DNA of 64,000 nt, from NCBI RefSeq assembly GCF_029227915.1, contig NC_079884.1, positions 27,406,001 to 27,470,000 on the forward strand, read 5' to 3'. The position numbers and the translations under genes were made by a program. Position 1 is the stretch's first letter. Every line of letters begins with the position of its first letter. The notes beneath the pieces were generated by a model. That model was given only the letters and a program-made list of their open reading frames with translations. It did no database searches and had not been told where the DNA came from. This document shows positions 1 through 11,838 of this stretch, piece after piece. The DNA is from Hydractinia symbiolongicarpus. Lineage: Eukaryota; Cnidaria; Hydrozoa; Anthoathecata; Hydractiniidae.

Positions 1-1118
1 TGAGTTCCAGCAATCATGTCAAATTAAGAAGAATGTTACTTCTTGGAGTCCAATTGTCTCATTTATCCCATTTAGGAGGTCAAAGTCCAATGTAAGTTCA
101 ATTAAGTCCCACAGTCAATCGTTTCACTGTTAAAAGCGATGCAACCTAGAATTATCAGAAAAATATCGCTAAATACATGTTGGTACGAATATGTGACGAG
201 ACCTTTGTAACTCAACCGGACTGATACTGTTAGAAAGACAATGAAATGTAGTTTTTGAAACTGTCTCTATTTATTCAGCGCGCGCTAACGGCAAGGATTG
301 GTCCCAGAGTACAAAATGACTAATTTATCTAAATTTTTTAATAAAGCGCTCCCACACCGCCTAGTGTAATCGCTGAGTTCCAGCAATCATGTCAAATTAA
401 GAAGAATGTTATTTCTTGAATCCAATTGCCTCATTTATCACATTTATAAGGTCAAAGTCCAAAATCAGTTCAATTAAGTGCCACAGTCAATCGCTTCACT
501 GTTACAAGCGATACAACTTAGTAATATCGGAAAAATATCACAAAATACATGTTGGTGCGAACATGTGACGCAACAGTTGTAAATCAACCGGATTGATACC
601 GCTAGAAAGTCAATGAAATGTAGTTTTTGAAACTGTTTCCATTTCTTCAGCACGTGCTAACGGCTAGGATTGGTCCCACAGTAAAAAATGACTTACTTAT
701 TTACACTTTCAAATAAAGCACTAGCACAGCGCCCAGTATAATCGCTGAGTTCCAGCAATCATGTTAAATTAAGAAGAATGTTACTTCTTGAAAGTCCAAT
801 TGTCTCAGTTATCACATTAAGGAGATCAAAGTCCAAAATAAGTTTAATTAAATCCCACAGTCAATCGTTTCACTGTTACAAGCGATAAAACTTAGTATTA
901 TCGGAAAATATCACTAAATACATGTTGGTACGAATATGTGACGCAACCGTTGTAACTCAAACGGATTGATACCGCTAGGAAGTCAATGATAAGTAGTTTT
1001 TGAACCTGTTTCCATTTCTTCAGCGCGCGCTAACGGCTAGGATTGGTCCCATAGTAAAAAATGACTTACTCATCTACACTTTTAAATAAAGCGGTACCAC
1101 AGCGCCCAGTGTAATCGC
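1..1118 (+). repeat. Three class A monomers at the left window edge
   Basis: Monomers start at 1, 374 and 746. The first closely matches the monomer at 1119, sharing GCGATGCAACCTAGAATTAT and GACGAGACCTTTG. The second resembles the 5' part of the monomer at 1492. The third carries the ATCATGTTAAATTAAG variant that reappears at 4099. These look like the tail of a further, offset HOR copy extending left of the window. Confidence 0.85.
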
Positions 1119-4098
1119 TGAGTTCCAGCAATCATGTCAAATTAAGAAGAATGTTACTTCTTGGAGTCCAATTGTCTCATTTATCCCATATAGGAGGTCA
1201 AAGTCCAATGTAGGTTCAATTAAGTCCCACAGTCAATCGTTTCACTGTTAAAAGCGATGCAACCTAGAATTATCAGAAAAATATCGCTAAATACATGTTG
1301 GTACGAATATGTGACGAGACCTTTGTAACTCAACCGGACTAATACTGTTAGAAAGACAATGAAATGTAGTTTTTGAAACTGTCTCTATTTATTCAGCGCG
1401 TGCTAACGGCAAGGATTGGTCCCACAGTACAAAATGACTAATTTATCTAAATTTTTTAATAAAGCGCTCCCACACCGCCTAGTGTAATCGCTGAGTTCCA
1501 GCAATCATGTCAAATTAAGAAGAATGTTATTTCTTGAATCCAATTGCCTCATTTATCACATTTATCAGGTTAAAGTCCAAAATCAGTTCAATTAAGTGTC
1601 ACAGTCAATCGCTTCACTGTTACAAGCGATACAACTTAGTAATATCGGAAAAATATCACTAACTACATGTTGGTACGAATATGTGACGCAACCGTTGCAA
1701 CTCAAACGGATTGATACCGTTAGAAAATCAATGAAATGTAGTTTTTGAAACTGTTTCCATTTCTTCAGCGCGCGCTAACGGCTAGGAAGGGTCCAACATT
1801 AAAAAGTGACTTACTTATCTACACTTTCAAATAAAACGCTACCAAAGCGCCCAGTGTAATCGCTGAGTTCCAGCAATCATGTCAAATTAAGAAGAATGTT
1901 ACTTCTTGGAGTCCAATTGTCTCATTCATACCATTTAGGAGGTCAAAGTCCAATGTAAGTTCAATTAAGTACCACAGTCAATCGTTTCACTGTTAAAAGC
2001 GATACAACTTAGAAATATCGGGAAAATATCATTAAATACATGTTGGTACGAATATGTGACGCAACCGTTGTGACTCCAACGGATTGATTTCGCTAGAAAG
2101 TCAAGGAAATAGAGTTTTCGAAACTGTTTCCATTTCTATAACGCGCTAGCGGCTAGGATTGGTCCCGCAGTAAAAAATGACTTACTTATCTACACTTTCA
2201 AATAAAGCGCTACCACAGCGCCCAGTGTAATCGCTGAGTTCCAGCAATCATGTCAAATTAAGAAGAATGTTATTTTTTGGGGTCCAATTGTCTCATTTAT
2301 CACATTTATGAGGTCAAAGTCCAAAATCAGTTCAATTAAGTCCCACAGTCAATCGTTTCACTGTTACAAGCGATACAACTTAGTAATATCGGAAAAATAT
2401 CGCTAAATACATGTTGGTGCGAATTTGTGACTCAACCATTGTAACTCCAACGGATTGATACCGCTAAAAAGGCAAGGAAATAGAGTTTTCGAAACTGTTT
2501 CCATTTCTTCAGCGCGCACTAACGGCTAGGATTGGTCCCACAGTAAAAAATGACTTACTTATCTACACTTTTAAATAACGCGCTCCCACACCGCCTAATG
2601 TAATCGCTGAGTTCCAGTAATCATGTCAAATTAAGAAGAATGTTATTTCCTGAATCCAATTGCCTCATTTATCCCATTTATAAGGTCAAAGTCCAAAATC
2701 AGTTCAATTAAGTGCCACAGTCAATCGCTTCACTGTTACAAGTGATACAACTTAGTAATATCGGAAAAATATCACAAAATACATGTTGGTGCGAATATGT
2801 GACGCAACCGTTGTAACTCAACCGGATTGATACCGCTAGGAAGTCAATGAAATGTAAATTTTGAACCTGTTTCCATTTCTTCAGCGCGCGCTAACGGCTA
2901 GGATTGGTCCCATAGTAAAAAATGACTTACTTATCTACACTTTTAAATAAAGGGGTACCACAGCGCCCAGTGTAATCGCTGAGTTCCAGCAATCATGTCA
3001 AATTAAGAAGAATGTTACTTCTTGGAGTCCAATTGTCTCATTTATCCCATTTAGGAGGTCAAAGTCCAAAATCAGTTCAATTAAGTGCCACAGTCAATCG
3101 CTTCACTGTTACAAGAGATACAACTTAGTAATATCGGAAAAATATCGCTAAATACATGTTGGTGCGAATTTGTGACGCAACAATTGTAACTCCAACGGAT
3201 TGATACCGCTAAAAAGGCAAGGAAATAGAGTTTTCGAAACTGTTTCCATTTCTTCAGCGCGCGCTAACGGCTAGGATTGGTCCCATAGTAAAAAATGACT
3301 TACTTATCTACACTTTTAAATAAAGGGGTACCACAGCGCCCAGTGTAATCGCTGAGTTCCAGCAATCATGTCAAATTAAGAAGAATGTTACTTCTTGGAG
3401 TCCAATTGTCTCATTCATACCATTTAGGAGGTCAAAGTCCAATGTAGGTTCAATTAAGTCCCACAGTCAATCGTTTCACTGTTAAAAGCGATACAACTTA
3501 GAAATATCGGAAAAATATCACTAAATACATGTTGGTACGAATATGTGACGCAACCGTTGTAACTCCAACGAATTTAAACCGCTAGAAAGTAAGGATAATA
3601 GAGTTTTCGAAACTGATTGCACTTCTTCAGCGCGCGCTAGCGGCTAGGATTGGTCCCACAGTAAAAAATGACTTACTAATCCACACTTTCAAATAAAGCG
3701 CTACCACAGCGCGCAGTGTAATCGCTGAGTTCCAGCAATCATGTCAAATTAAGAAGAATGTTATTTTTTGGAGTCCAATTGTCTCATTTATCCCATTTAG
3801 GAGGTCAAAGTCCAATGTAAGTTCAATTAAGTCCCACAGTCAATCGTTTCATTGTTAAAAGTGATACAACTTAGTAATATCGGAAAAATATCGCTAAATC
3901 CATGTTGGTGCGAATTTGTGACGCAACCATTGTAACTCCAACGGATTGAAACCGCTAGAAAGTCAAGGAAATAGAGTTTTCGAAACTGTTTCCATTTCTT
4001 TAGCGCGAGCTAACGGCTAGGATTGGTCCCACAGTAAAAAATGACTTACTTATTTACACTTTCAAATAAAGCACTAGCACAGCGCCCAGTATAATCGC
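1119..4098 (+). repeat. 8-monomer HOR, copy 1 (2980 bp)
   Basis: Eight class A monomers start at 1119, 1492, 1864, 2235, 2608, 2980, 3353 and 3726. Each aligns with the monomer 2980 bp downstream rather than with its neighbour. Private markers shared with copy 2 include CCCATATAGGAGG (first monomer), GCTAGGAAGGGTCCAAC (second), GATTTCGCTAG (third) and ACGAATTTAAACCGC (seventh). Monomer lengths match between the copies one for one (373, 372, 371, 373, 372, 373, 373, 373). Confidence 0.9.
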
Positions 4099-7078
4099 TG
4101 AGTTCCAGCAATCATGTTAAATTAAGAAGAATGTTACTTCTTGGAGTCCAATTGTCTCATTTATCCCATATAGGAGGTCAAAGTCCAATGTAGGTTCAAT
4201 TAAGTCCCACAGTCAATCGTTTCACTGTTAAAAGCGATGCAACCTAGAATTATCAGAAAAATATCGCTAAATACATGTTGGTACGAATATGTGACGAGAC
4301 CTTTGTAACTCAACCGGACTAATACTGTTAGAAAGACAATGAAATGTAGTTTTTGAAACTGTCTCTATTTATTCAGCGCGTGCTAACGGCAAGGATTGGT
4401 CCCACAGTACAAAATGACTAATTTATCTAAATTTTTTAATAAAGCGCTCCCACACCGCCTAGTGTAATCGCTGAGTTCCAGCAATCATGTCAAATTAAGA
4501 AGAATGTTATTTCTTGAATCCAATTGCCTCATTTATCACATTTATCAGGTCAAAGTCCAATGTAAGTTCAATTAAGTCCCACAGTCAATCGTTTCATTGT
4601 TAAAAGTGATACAACTTAGTAATATCGGAAAAATATCACTAACTACATGTTGGTACGAATATGTGACGCAACCGTTGCAACTCAAACGGATTGATACCGT
4701 TAGAAAATCAATGAAATGTAGTTTTTGAAACTGTTTCCATTTCTTCAGCGCGCGCTAACGGCTAGGAAGGGTCCAACATTAAAAAGTGACTTACTTATCT
4801 ACACTTTCAAATAAAACGCTACCAAAGCGCCCAGTGTAATCGCTGAGTTCCAGCAATCATGTCAAATTAAGAAGAATGTTACTTCTTGGAGTCCAATTGT
4901 CTCATTCATACCATTTAGGAGGTCAAAGTCCAATGTAAGTTCAATTAAGTACCACAGTCAATCGTTTCACTGTTAAAAGCGATACAACTTAGAAATATCG
5001 GGAAAATATCATTAAATACATGTTGGTACGAATATGTGACGCAACCGTTGTGACTCCAACGGATTGATTTCGCTAGAAAGTCAAGGAAATAGAGTTTTCG
5101 AAACTGTTTCCATTTCTATAACGCGCTAGCGGCTAGGATTGGTCCCGCAGTAAAAAATGACTTACTTATCTACACTTTCAAATAAAGCGCTACCACAGCG
5201 CCCAGTGTAATCGCTGAGTTCCAGCAATCATGTCAAATTAAGAAGAATGTTATTTTTTGGGGTCCAATTGTCTCATTTATCACATTTATGAGGTCAAAGT
5301 CCAAAATCAGTTCAATTAAGTCCCACAGTCAATCGTTTCACTGTTACAAGCGATACAACTTAGTAATATCGGAAAAATATCGCTAAATACATGTTGGTGC
5401 GAATTTGTGACTCAACCATTGTAACTCCAACGGATTGATACCGCTAAAAAGGCAAGGAAATAGAGTTTTCGAAACTGTTTCCATTTCTTCAGCGCGCACT
5501 AACGGCTAGGATTGGTCCCACAGTAAAAAATGACTTACTTATCTACACTTTTAAATAACGCGCTCCCACACCGCCTAATGTAATCTCTGAGTTCCAGTAA
5601 TCATGTCAAATTAAGAAGAATGTTATTTCCTGAATCCAATTGCCTCATTTATCCCATTTATAAGGTCAAAGTCCAAAATCAGTTCAATTAAGTGCCACAG
5701 TCAATCGCTTCACTGTTACAAGTGATACAACTTAGTAATATCGGAAAAATATCACAAAATACATGTTGGTGCGAATATGTGACGCAACCGTTGTAACTCA
5801 ACCGGATTGATACCGCTAGGAAGTCAATGAAATGTAAATTTTAAACCTGTTTCCATTTCTTCAGCGCGCGCTAACGGCTAGGATTGGTCCCATAGTAAAA
5901 AATGACTTACTTATCTACACTTTTAAATAAAGGGGTACCACAGCGCCCAGTGTAATCGCTGAGTTCCAGCAATCATGTCAAATTAAGAAGAATGTTACTT
6001 CTTGGAGTCCAATTGTCTCATTTATCCCATTTAGGAGGTCAAAGTCCAAAATCAGTTCAATTAAGTGCCACAGTCAATCGCTTCACTGTTACAAGAGATA
6101 CAACTTAGTAATATCGGAAAAATATCGCTAAATACATGTTGGTGCGAATTTGTGACGCAACAATTGTAACTCCAACGGATTGATACCGCTAAAAAGGCAA
6201 GGAAATAGAGTTTTCGAAACTGTTTCCATTTCTTCAGCGCGCGCTAACGGCTAGGATTGGTCCCATAGTAAAAAATGACTTACTTATCTACACTTTTAAA
6301 TAAAGGGGTACCACAGCGCCCAGTGTAATCGCTGAGTTCCAGCAATCATGTCAAATTAAGAAGAATGTTACTTCTTGGAGTCCAATTGTCTCATTCATAC
6401 CATTTAGGAGGTCAAAGTCCAATGTAGGTTCAATTAAGTCCCACAGTCAATCGTTTCACTGTTAAAAGCGATACAACTTAGAAATATCGGAAAAATATCA
6501 CTAAATACATGTTGGTACGAATATGTGACGCAACCGTTGTAACTCCAACGAATTTAAACCGCTAGAAAGTAAGGATAATAGAGTTTTCGAAACTGATTGC
6601 ACTTCTTCAGCGCGCGCTAGCGGCTAGGATTGGTCCCACAGTAAAAAATGACTTACTAATCCACACTTTCAAATAAAGCGCTACCACAGCGCGCAGTGTA
6701 ATCGCTGAGTTCCAGCAATCATGTCAAATTAAGAAGAATGTTATTTTTTGGAGTCCAATTGTCTCATTTATCCCATTTAGGAGGTCAAAGTCCAATGTAA
6801 GTTCAATTAAGTCCCACAGTCAATCGTTTCATTGTTAAAAGTGATACAACTTAGTAATATCGGAAAAATATCGCTAAATACATGTTGGTGGGAATTTGTG
6901 ACGCAACCATTGTAACTCCAACGGATTGAAACCGCTAGAAAGTCAAGGAAATAGAGTTTTCGAAACTGTTTCCATTTCTTTAGCGCGAGCTAACGGCTAG
7001 GATTGGTCCCACAGTAAAAAATGACTTACTTATCTACACTTTTAAATAAAGCGCTACCACAGCGCCCAGTGTAATCGC
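4099..7078 (+). repeat. 8-monomer HOR, copy 2 (2980 bp)
   Basis: Monomers start at 4099, 4472, 4844, 5215, 5588, 5960, 6333 and 6706, repeating the order of 1119-4098. The first monomer opens with ATCATGTTAAATTAAG, as at 746, and then follows the sequence of 1119. This marks the duplication join. Differences from copy 1 are few and partly clustered (see the patch at 4551-4608). The last monomer ends AAAGCGCTACCACAGCGCC, whereas copy 1 ends AAAGCACTAGCACAGCGCC. Confidence 0.9.
4551..4608 (+). other. Gene-conversion-like patch in monomer 4472
   Basis: Around this stretch HOR copy 2 follows copy 1 closely. Here it switches to the variant set of the monomer at 3726, namely CCAATGTAAGTTC, AAGTCCCAC, CGTTTCATTG and TAAAAGTGATAC. 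Copy 1 at 1571-1628 instead has CCAAAATCAGTTC, AAGTGTCAC, CGCTTCACTG and TACAAGCGATAC. After the patch the copy 1 sequence resumes (ATCACTAACTACATG). This is a short tract of non-allelic transfer from a monomer several units away. Confidence 0.75.
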
Positions 7079-8570
7079 TGAGTTCCAGCAATCATGTCAA
7101 ATTAAGAAGAATGTTACTTCTTGGAGTCCAATTGTCTCATTTATCCCATTTATAAGGTCAAAGTCCAAAATCAGTTCAATTAAGTGCCACAGTCAATCGC
7201 TTCACTGTTACAAGTGATACAACTTAGTAATATCGGAAAAATATCACAAAATACATGTTGGTGCGAATATGTGACGCAACCGTTGTAACTCAACCGGATT
7301 GATACCGCTAGGAAGTCAATGAAATGTAAATTTTAAACCTGTTTCCATTTCTTCAGCGCGCGCTAACGGCTAGGATTGGTCCCATAGTAAAAAATGACTT
7401 ACTTATCTACACTTTTAAATAAAGGGGTACCACAGCGCCCAGTGTAATCGCTGAGTTCCAGCAATCATGTCAAATTAAGAAGAATGTTACTTCTTGGAGT
7501 CCAATTGTCTCATTTATCCCATTTAGGAGGTCAAAGTCCAAAATCAGTTCAATTAAGTGCCACAGTCAATCGCTTCACTGTTACAAGAGATACAACTTAG
7601 TAATATCGGAAAAATATCGCTAAATACATGTTGGTGCGAATTTGTGACGCAACAATTGTAACTCCAACGGATTGATACCGCTAAAAAGGCAAGGAAATAG
7701 AGTTTTCGAAACTGTTTCCATTTCTTCAGCGCGCGCTAACGGCTAGGATTGGTCCCATAGTAAAAAATGACTTACTTATCTACACTTTTAAATAAAGGGG
7801 TACCACAGCGCCCAGTGTAATCGCTGAGTTCCAGCAATCATGTCAAATTAAGAAGAATGTTACTTCTTGGAGTCCAATTGTCTCATTCATACCATTTAGG
7901 AGGTCAAAGTCCAATGTAGGTTCAATTAAGTCCCACAGTCAATCGTTTCACTGTTAAAAGCGATACAACTTAGAAATATCGGAAAAATATCACTAAATAC
8001 ATGTTGGTACGAATATGTGACGCAACCGTTGTAACTCCAACGAATTTAAACCGCTAGAAAGTAAGGATAATAGAGTTTTCGAAACTGATTGCACTTCTTC
8101 AGCGCGCGCTAGCGGCTAGGATTGGTCCCACAGTAAAAAATGACTTACTAATCCACACTTTCAAATAAAGCGCTACCACAGCGCGCAGTGTAATCGCTGA
8201 GTTCCAGCAATCATGTCAAATTAAGAAGAATGTTATTTTTTGGAGTCCAATTGTCTCATTTATCCCATTTAGGAGGTCAAAGTCCAATGTAAGTTCAATT
8301 AAGTCCCACAGTCAATCGTTTCATTGTTAAAAGTGATACAACTTAGTAATATCGGAAAAATATCGCTAAATACATGTTGGTGGGAATTTGTGACGCAACC
8401 ATTGTAACTCCAACGGATTGAAACCGCTAGAAAGTCAAGGAAATAGAGTTTTCGAAACTGTTTCCATTTCTTTAGCGCGAGCTAACGGCTAGGATTGGTC
8501 CCACAGTAAAAAATGACTTACTTATCTACACTTTTAAATAAAGCGCTACCACAGCGCCCAGTGTAATCGC
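7079..8570 (+). repeat. 4-monomer tandem duplication (1491-bp period)
   Basis: Monomers at 7079, 7452, 7825 and 8198 repeat those at 5588, 5960, 6333 and 6706. Shared private markers include ATGTAAATTTTAAACC in the first, GTTGGTGGGAATTTG in the fourth, and the tail TTTTAAATAAAGCGCTACC. The first monomer is chimeric: its first 70 bp or so (TTACTTCTTGGAG, TTTATCCCATTT) come from another monomer type, and the rest matches 5588. That join marks the crossover that made the duplication. Confidence 0.88.
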
Positions 8571-8941
8571 TGAGTTCCAGCAATCATGTCAAATTAAGAA
8601 GAATGTTACTTCTTGGAGTCCAATTGTCTCATTTATCCCACTTAGGAGGTCAAAGTCCAATGTAAGTTCAATTAAGTCCCACAGTCAATCGTTTCACTGT
8701 TAAAAGCGATACAACTTAGAAATATCGGAAAAACATCACTAAATACATGTTGGTACGAATATGTGACGCAACCGTTGTAACTCAAACGGATTGATACCGC
8801 TAGAAAGTCAAGGAAATGTAGGATTGAAAACTGTCTCTATTTATTAAGCGCGCTAACGGCAAGGATTTGTCCCACTGTACAAAATGACTAATTTATCTAA
8901 ATATTTTAATAAAGCGCTTCCACACAGCCCAGTGTAATCGC
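8571..8941 (+). repeat. Chimeric monomer joining block I to block II
   Basis: The 5' half matches block I monomers (TTACTTCTTGGAG, CCAATGTAAGTTC, TAAAAGCGATAC). The 3' part is of block II type (CTGTCTCTATTTATT, GCAAGGATTTGTCCCACTG, AAATATTTTAATAAAGCG). The switch lies near 8820. The class B monomer and the block II monomer types follow at once. This unit is the boundary between two independently homogenised domains. Confidence 0.8.
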
Positions 8942-9287
8942 TGAGTTCCAGCAATCATGTCAAATTAAGAAGAATGTTATTTCTTGGAGTCCAATTGCCT
9001 CATTTATAACATTTATAAGGCCAAAGTCCAAAATCAGTTCAATTAAGTCCCACAGTCAATCGCTTCACTGTTACAAGCGATACAACTTAGTAATATCGGA
9101 AAAATATCACAAAATACATGTTGGTACAAATATGTGAGGCAACCGTTGTAACTCAAACATGTAGTTTACTGAAAATGGCTCTGTTACTTCAGTGCAGGTT
9201 GACGGCCAGGATTGGTACCACAGTAAAAAATAACTTACTTATCTAAATTTTTTAATGAAGCGCTACTGCAGAGCCCAGTGTAATCGA
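8942..9287 (+). repeat. Representative class B monomer (346 bp)
   Basis: This unit matches class A for its first two thirds, then goes directly from AACTCAAAC to ATGTAGTTTACTG. It omits the roughly 28-bp GGATTGATACCGCTAG element, giving a net loss of 27 bp. Its remaining 3' part is also diagnostic: GTGCAGG replaces the GCGCGCGC core, TACTGCAGAGCCC replaces TACCACAGCGCCC, and the junction to the next monomer reads ATCGATGAATTCC. The PstI, ClaI and EcoRI motifs are therefore linked in one class B haplotype that crosses the arbitrary monomer boundary. Confidence 0.93.
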
Positions 9288-9660
9288 TGAATTCCAGCAA
9301 TCATGTCAAATTAAGAACAATGTTATTTTTTGGAGTCCAATTGTCTCATTTATCACATTTAGGAGATCAAAGTCCAAAACAAGTTCAATTAGGTCCCACA
9401 GTCAATCGTTTCACTGTTAAAGGCGATACAACTTAGTAATATCGGAAAAATATCACTAAATACATGTTGGTACGAATATGTGACGCAACCGTTGTAACTC
9501 AAACGGATTGATACCGCTAGAAAGTCAAGGAAATAGAGTTTTCGAAACTGTTTCCATTTCTTCAGCGCGCGCTAACGGCTAGGATTGGTCCAACAGAAAA
9601 AAATGACTTACTTATTTACACTTTCAAATAAAGCGCTACCACAGCGCCCAGTGTAATCGC

Positions 9661-10033
9661 TGAGTTCCAGCAATCATGTCAAATTAAGAAGAATGTTATT
9701 TCTTGGAGTCCAATTGTCTCATTTATCACGTTTAGGAGATCAAAGTCCAAAACAAGTTCAATTAGGTCCCACAGTCAATCGTTTCACTGTTAAAGGCGAT
9801 ACAACTTAGTAATATCGGAAAAATATCACTAAATACATGTTGGTACGAATATGTGACGCAACCGTTGAAACTCAAACGGATTGATACCGCTAGAAAGTCA
9901 AGGAAATAGAGTTTTCGAAACTGTTTCCATTTCTTCAGCGCGCGCTAACGGCTAGGATTGGTCCAACAGTAAAAAATGACTTACTTATTTACACTTTCAA
10001 ATAAAGCGCTACCACAGCGCCCAGTGTAATCGC
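9661..10033 (+). repeat. Representative class A monomer (373 bp)
   Basis: This unit shows the class A layout. It begins TGAGTTCCAGCAATCATG, contains GTCCCACAGTCAATCG near position 106 and CATGTTGGTACG near position 175. It then has the GGATTGATACCGCTAGAAAG element that class B lacks, the 10-bp palindrome AGCGCGCGCT at 9937-9946, and AAAGCGCTACCACAGCGCC close to the 3' end. By count it has 143 G+C in 373 bases (38%) and 17 CpG. The chosen start is arbitrary because the array is circularly permutable. Confidence 0.95.
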
Positions 10034-11838
10034 TGAGTTCCAGCAATCATGTCAAATTAAGAAGAATGTTATTTCTTGGAGTCCAATTGTCTCATTTATC
10101 ACATTTAGGAGGTCAAAGTCCAAAATCAGTTCAATTAAGTCCCACAGTCAATCGTTTCACTGTTACAAGCGATACACTTAGTAATATCGGAAAAATATCA
10201 CTAACTACTTGTTGGTACGAATATGTGACGCAACCGTTGTAACTGAAACGGATTGATATCGCTAGAAAGTCAATGAAATGTAGTTTTCGAAACTGTTTCC
10301 ATTTCTTCAGCGCGAGCTAACGCTAGGATTGGTCCCACAGTGTAAAATGACTTACTTATCTACACTTTCAAATAAAGCGCTACCACAGCACCCAGAGGAA
10401 TCGCTGAATTCCAGCAATCATGCCTAATTAAGAAGAATGTTGTTTCTTGGAATCCAATTGTCTCATTTATCAAATTTAGGAGGTCAAAGTCCAAAACCAG
10501 TTCAATTAAGTCCCACAGTCAATCGTTTCACTGTTAAAAGCGATGCAACCTAGTTTTATCAGAAAAATATCGCTAAATACATGTTGGCACGAATATGTGA
10601 CGCAACCTTTGTAACTCAACCGGACTGATACTGTTAGAAAGACAATGAAATGTAGGTTTGGAAACTGTCTCTATTTATTCAGCGCGCTAACGGCAAGGAT
10701 TTGTCCCACTGTACAAAATGACTAATTTATCTAAATATTTTAATAAAGCGCTCCCACATCGCCCAGTGTAATCGCTGAGTTCCAGCAATCATTTCAAATT
10801 AAGAAGAATGCTATTTCTGGGAGTCCAATTGCCTCATTTATAACATTTATAAGGCCAAAGTCCAAAATCAGTTCAATTAAGTCCCACAGTCAATCGCTTC
10901 ACTGTTACAAGCGATACAACTTAGTAATATCGGAAAAATATCACAAAATACATGTTGGTACAAATATGTGAGGCAACCGTTGTAACTCAAACATGTAGTT
11001 TACTGAAAATGGCTCTGTTACTTCAGTGCAGGTTGACGGCCAGGATTGGTACCACAGTAAAAAATAACTTACTTATCTAAATTTTTTAATGAAGCGCTAC
11101 TGCAGAGCCCAGTGTAATCGATGAATTCCAGCAATCATGTCAAATTAAGAAAAATGTTATTTTTTGGAGTCCAATTGTCTCATTTATCACATTTAGGAGG
11201 TCAAAGTCCAAAACAAGTTCAATTAGGTCCCATAGTCAATCGTTTCACTGTTAAAGACGATACAACTTAGTAATATCGGAAAAATATCACTAAATACATG
11301 TTGGTACGAATATGTGACGCAACCGTTGTAACTCAAACGGATTGATACTGTTAGAAAGACAATGAAATGTAGGTTGGGGAACTGTCTCTATTTATTCAGC
11401 GCGCTAACGGCAAGGATATGTCCCACTGTACAAAATGACTAAGTTATCTAAATATTTTAATAAAGCGCTCCCACACCGCCCAGTGTAATCGCTGAGTTCC
11501 AGCAATCATGTCAAATTAAGAAGAATGTTATTTCTTGGAGTCCAATTTCCTCATTTATAACATTTATAAGGCCAAAGTCCAAAATCAGTTCAATTAAGTC
11601 CCACAGTCAATCGCTTCACTGTTACAAGCGATACAACTTAGTAATATCGGAAAAATATCACAAAATACATGTTGGTACAAATATGTGAGGCAACCGTTGT
11701 AACTCAAACATGTAGTTTACTGAAAATGGCTCTGTTACTTCAGTGCAGGTTGACGGCCAGGATTGGTACCACAGTAAAAAATAACTTACTTATCTAAATT
11801 TTTTAATGAAGCGCTACTGCAGAGCCCAGTGTAATCGA
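10034..11838 (+). repeat. 5-monomer HOR, copy 1 (1805 bp)
   Basis: Monomers start at 10034 (A), 10405 (A), 10776 (B), 11122 (A) and 11493 (B). Markers include GCGATACACTTAGTAAT with ACTAACTACTTG in the first, ATCATGCCTAATTAAG and CAAATTTAGGAGG in the second, and ATAAGGCCAAAGTCC in the class B units. Several A units here are 371 bp because the core is AGCGCGCTAACGG, two bases shorter than elsewhere. Confidence 0.9.

Larger units (their letters stand above)
8942..10033 (+). repeat. Block II lead-in: one class B and two class A monomers
   Basis: Monomers start at 8942 (B, 346 bp), 9288 (A, 373 bp) and 9661 (A, 373 bp). The two A monomers share AACAAGTTCAATTAGGTCCC and TAAAGGCGATAC and differ at only a few bases, so they are a recent local duplication. 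The monomer at 9288 begins with the EcoRI-type TGAATTCC that follows class B units. The monomer at 15107 is a close relative of both. Confidence 0.85.

Noticed and set aside
9915-9935. CENP-B box-like word (TTCGAAACTGTTTCC)
   Set aside because: It shares TTCG with the mammalian CENP-B box but lacks the required A and the CGGG core on either strand, so it cannot be called a CENP-B box.
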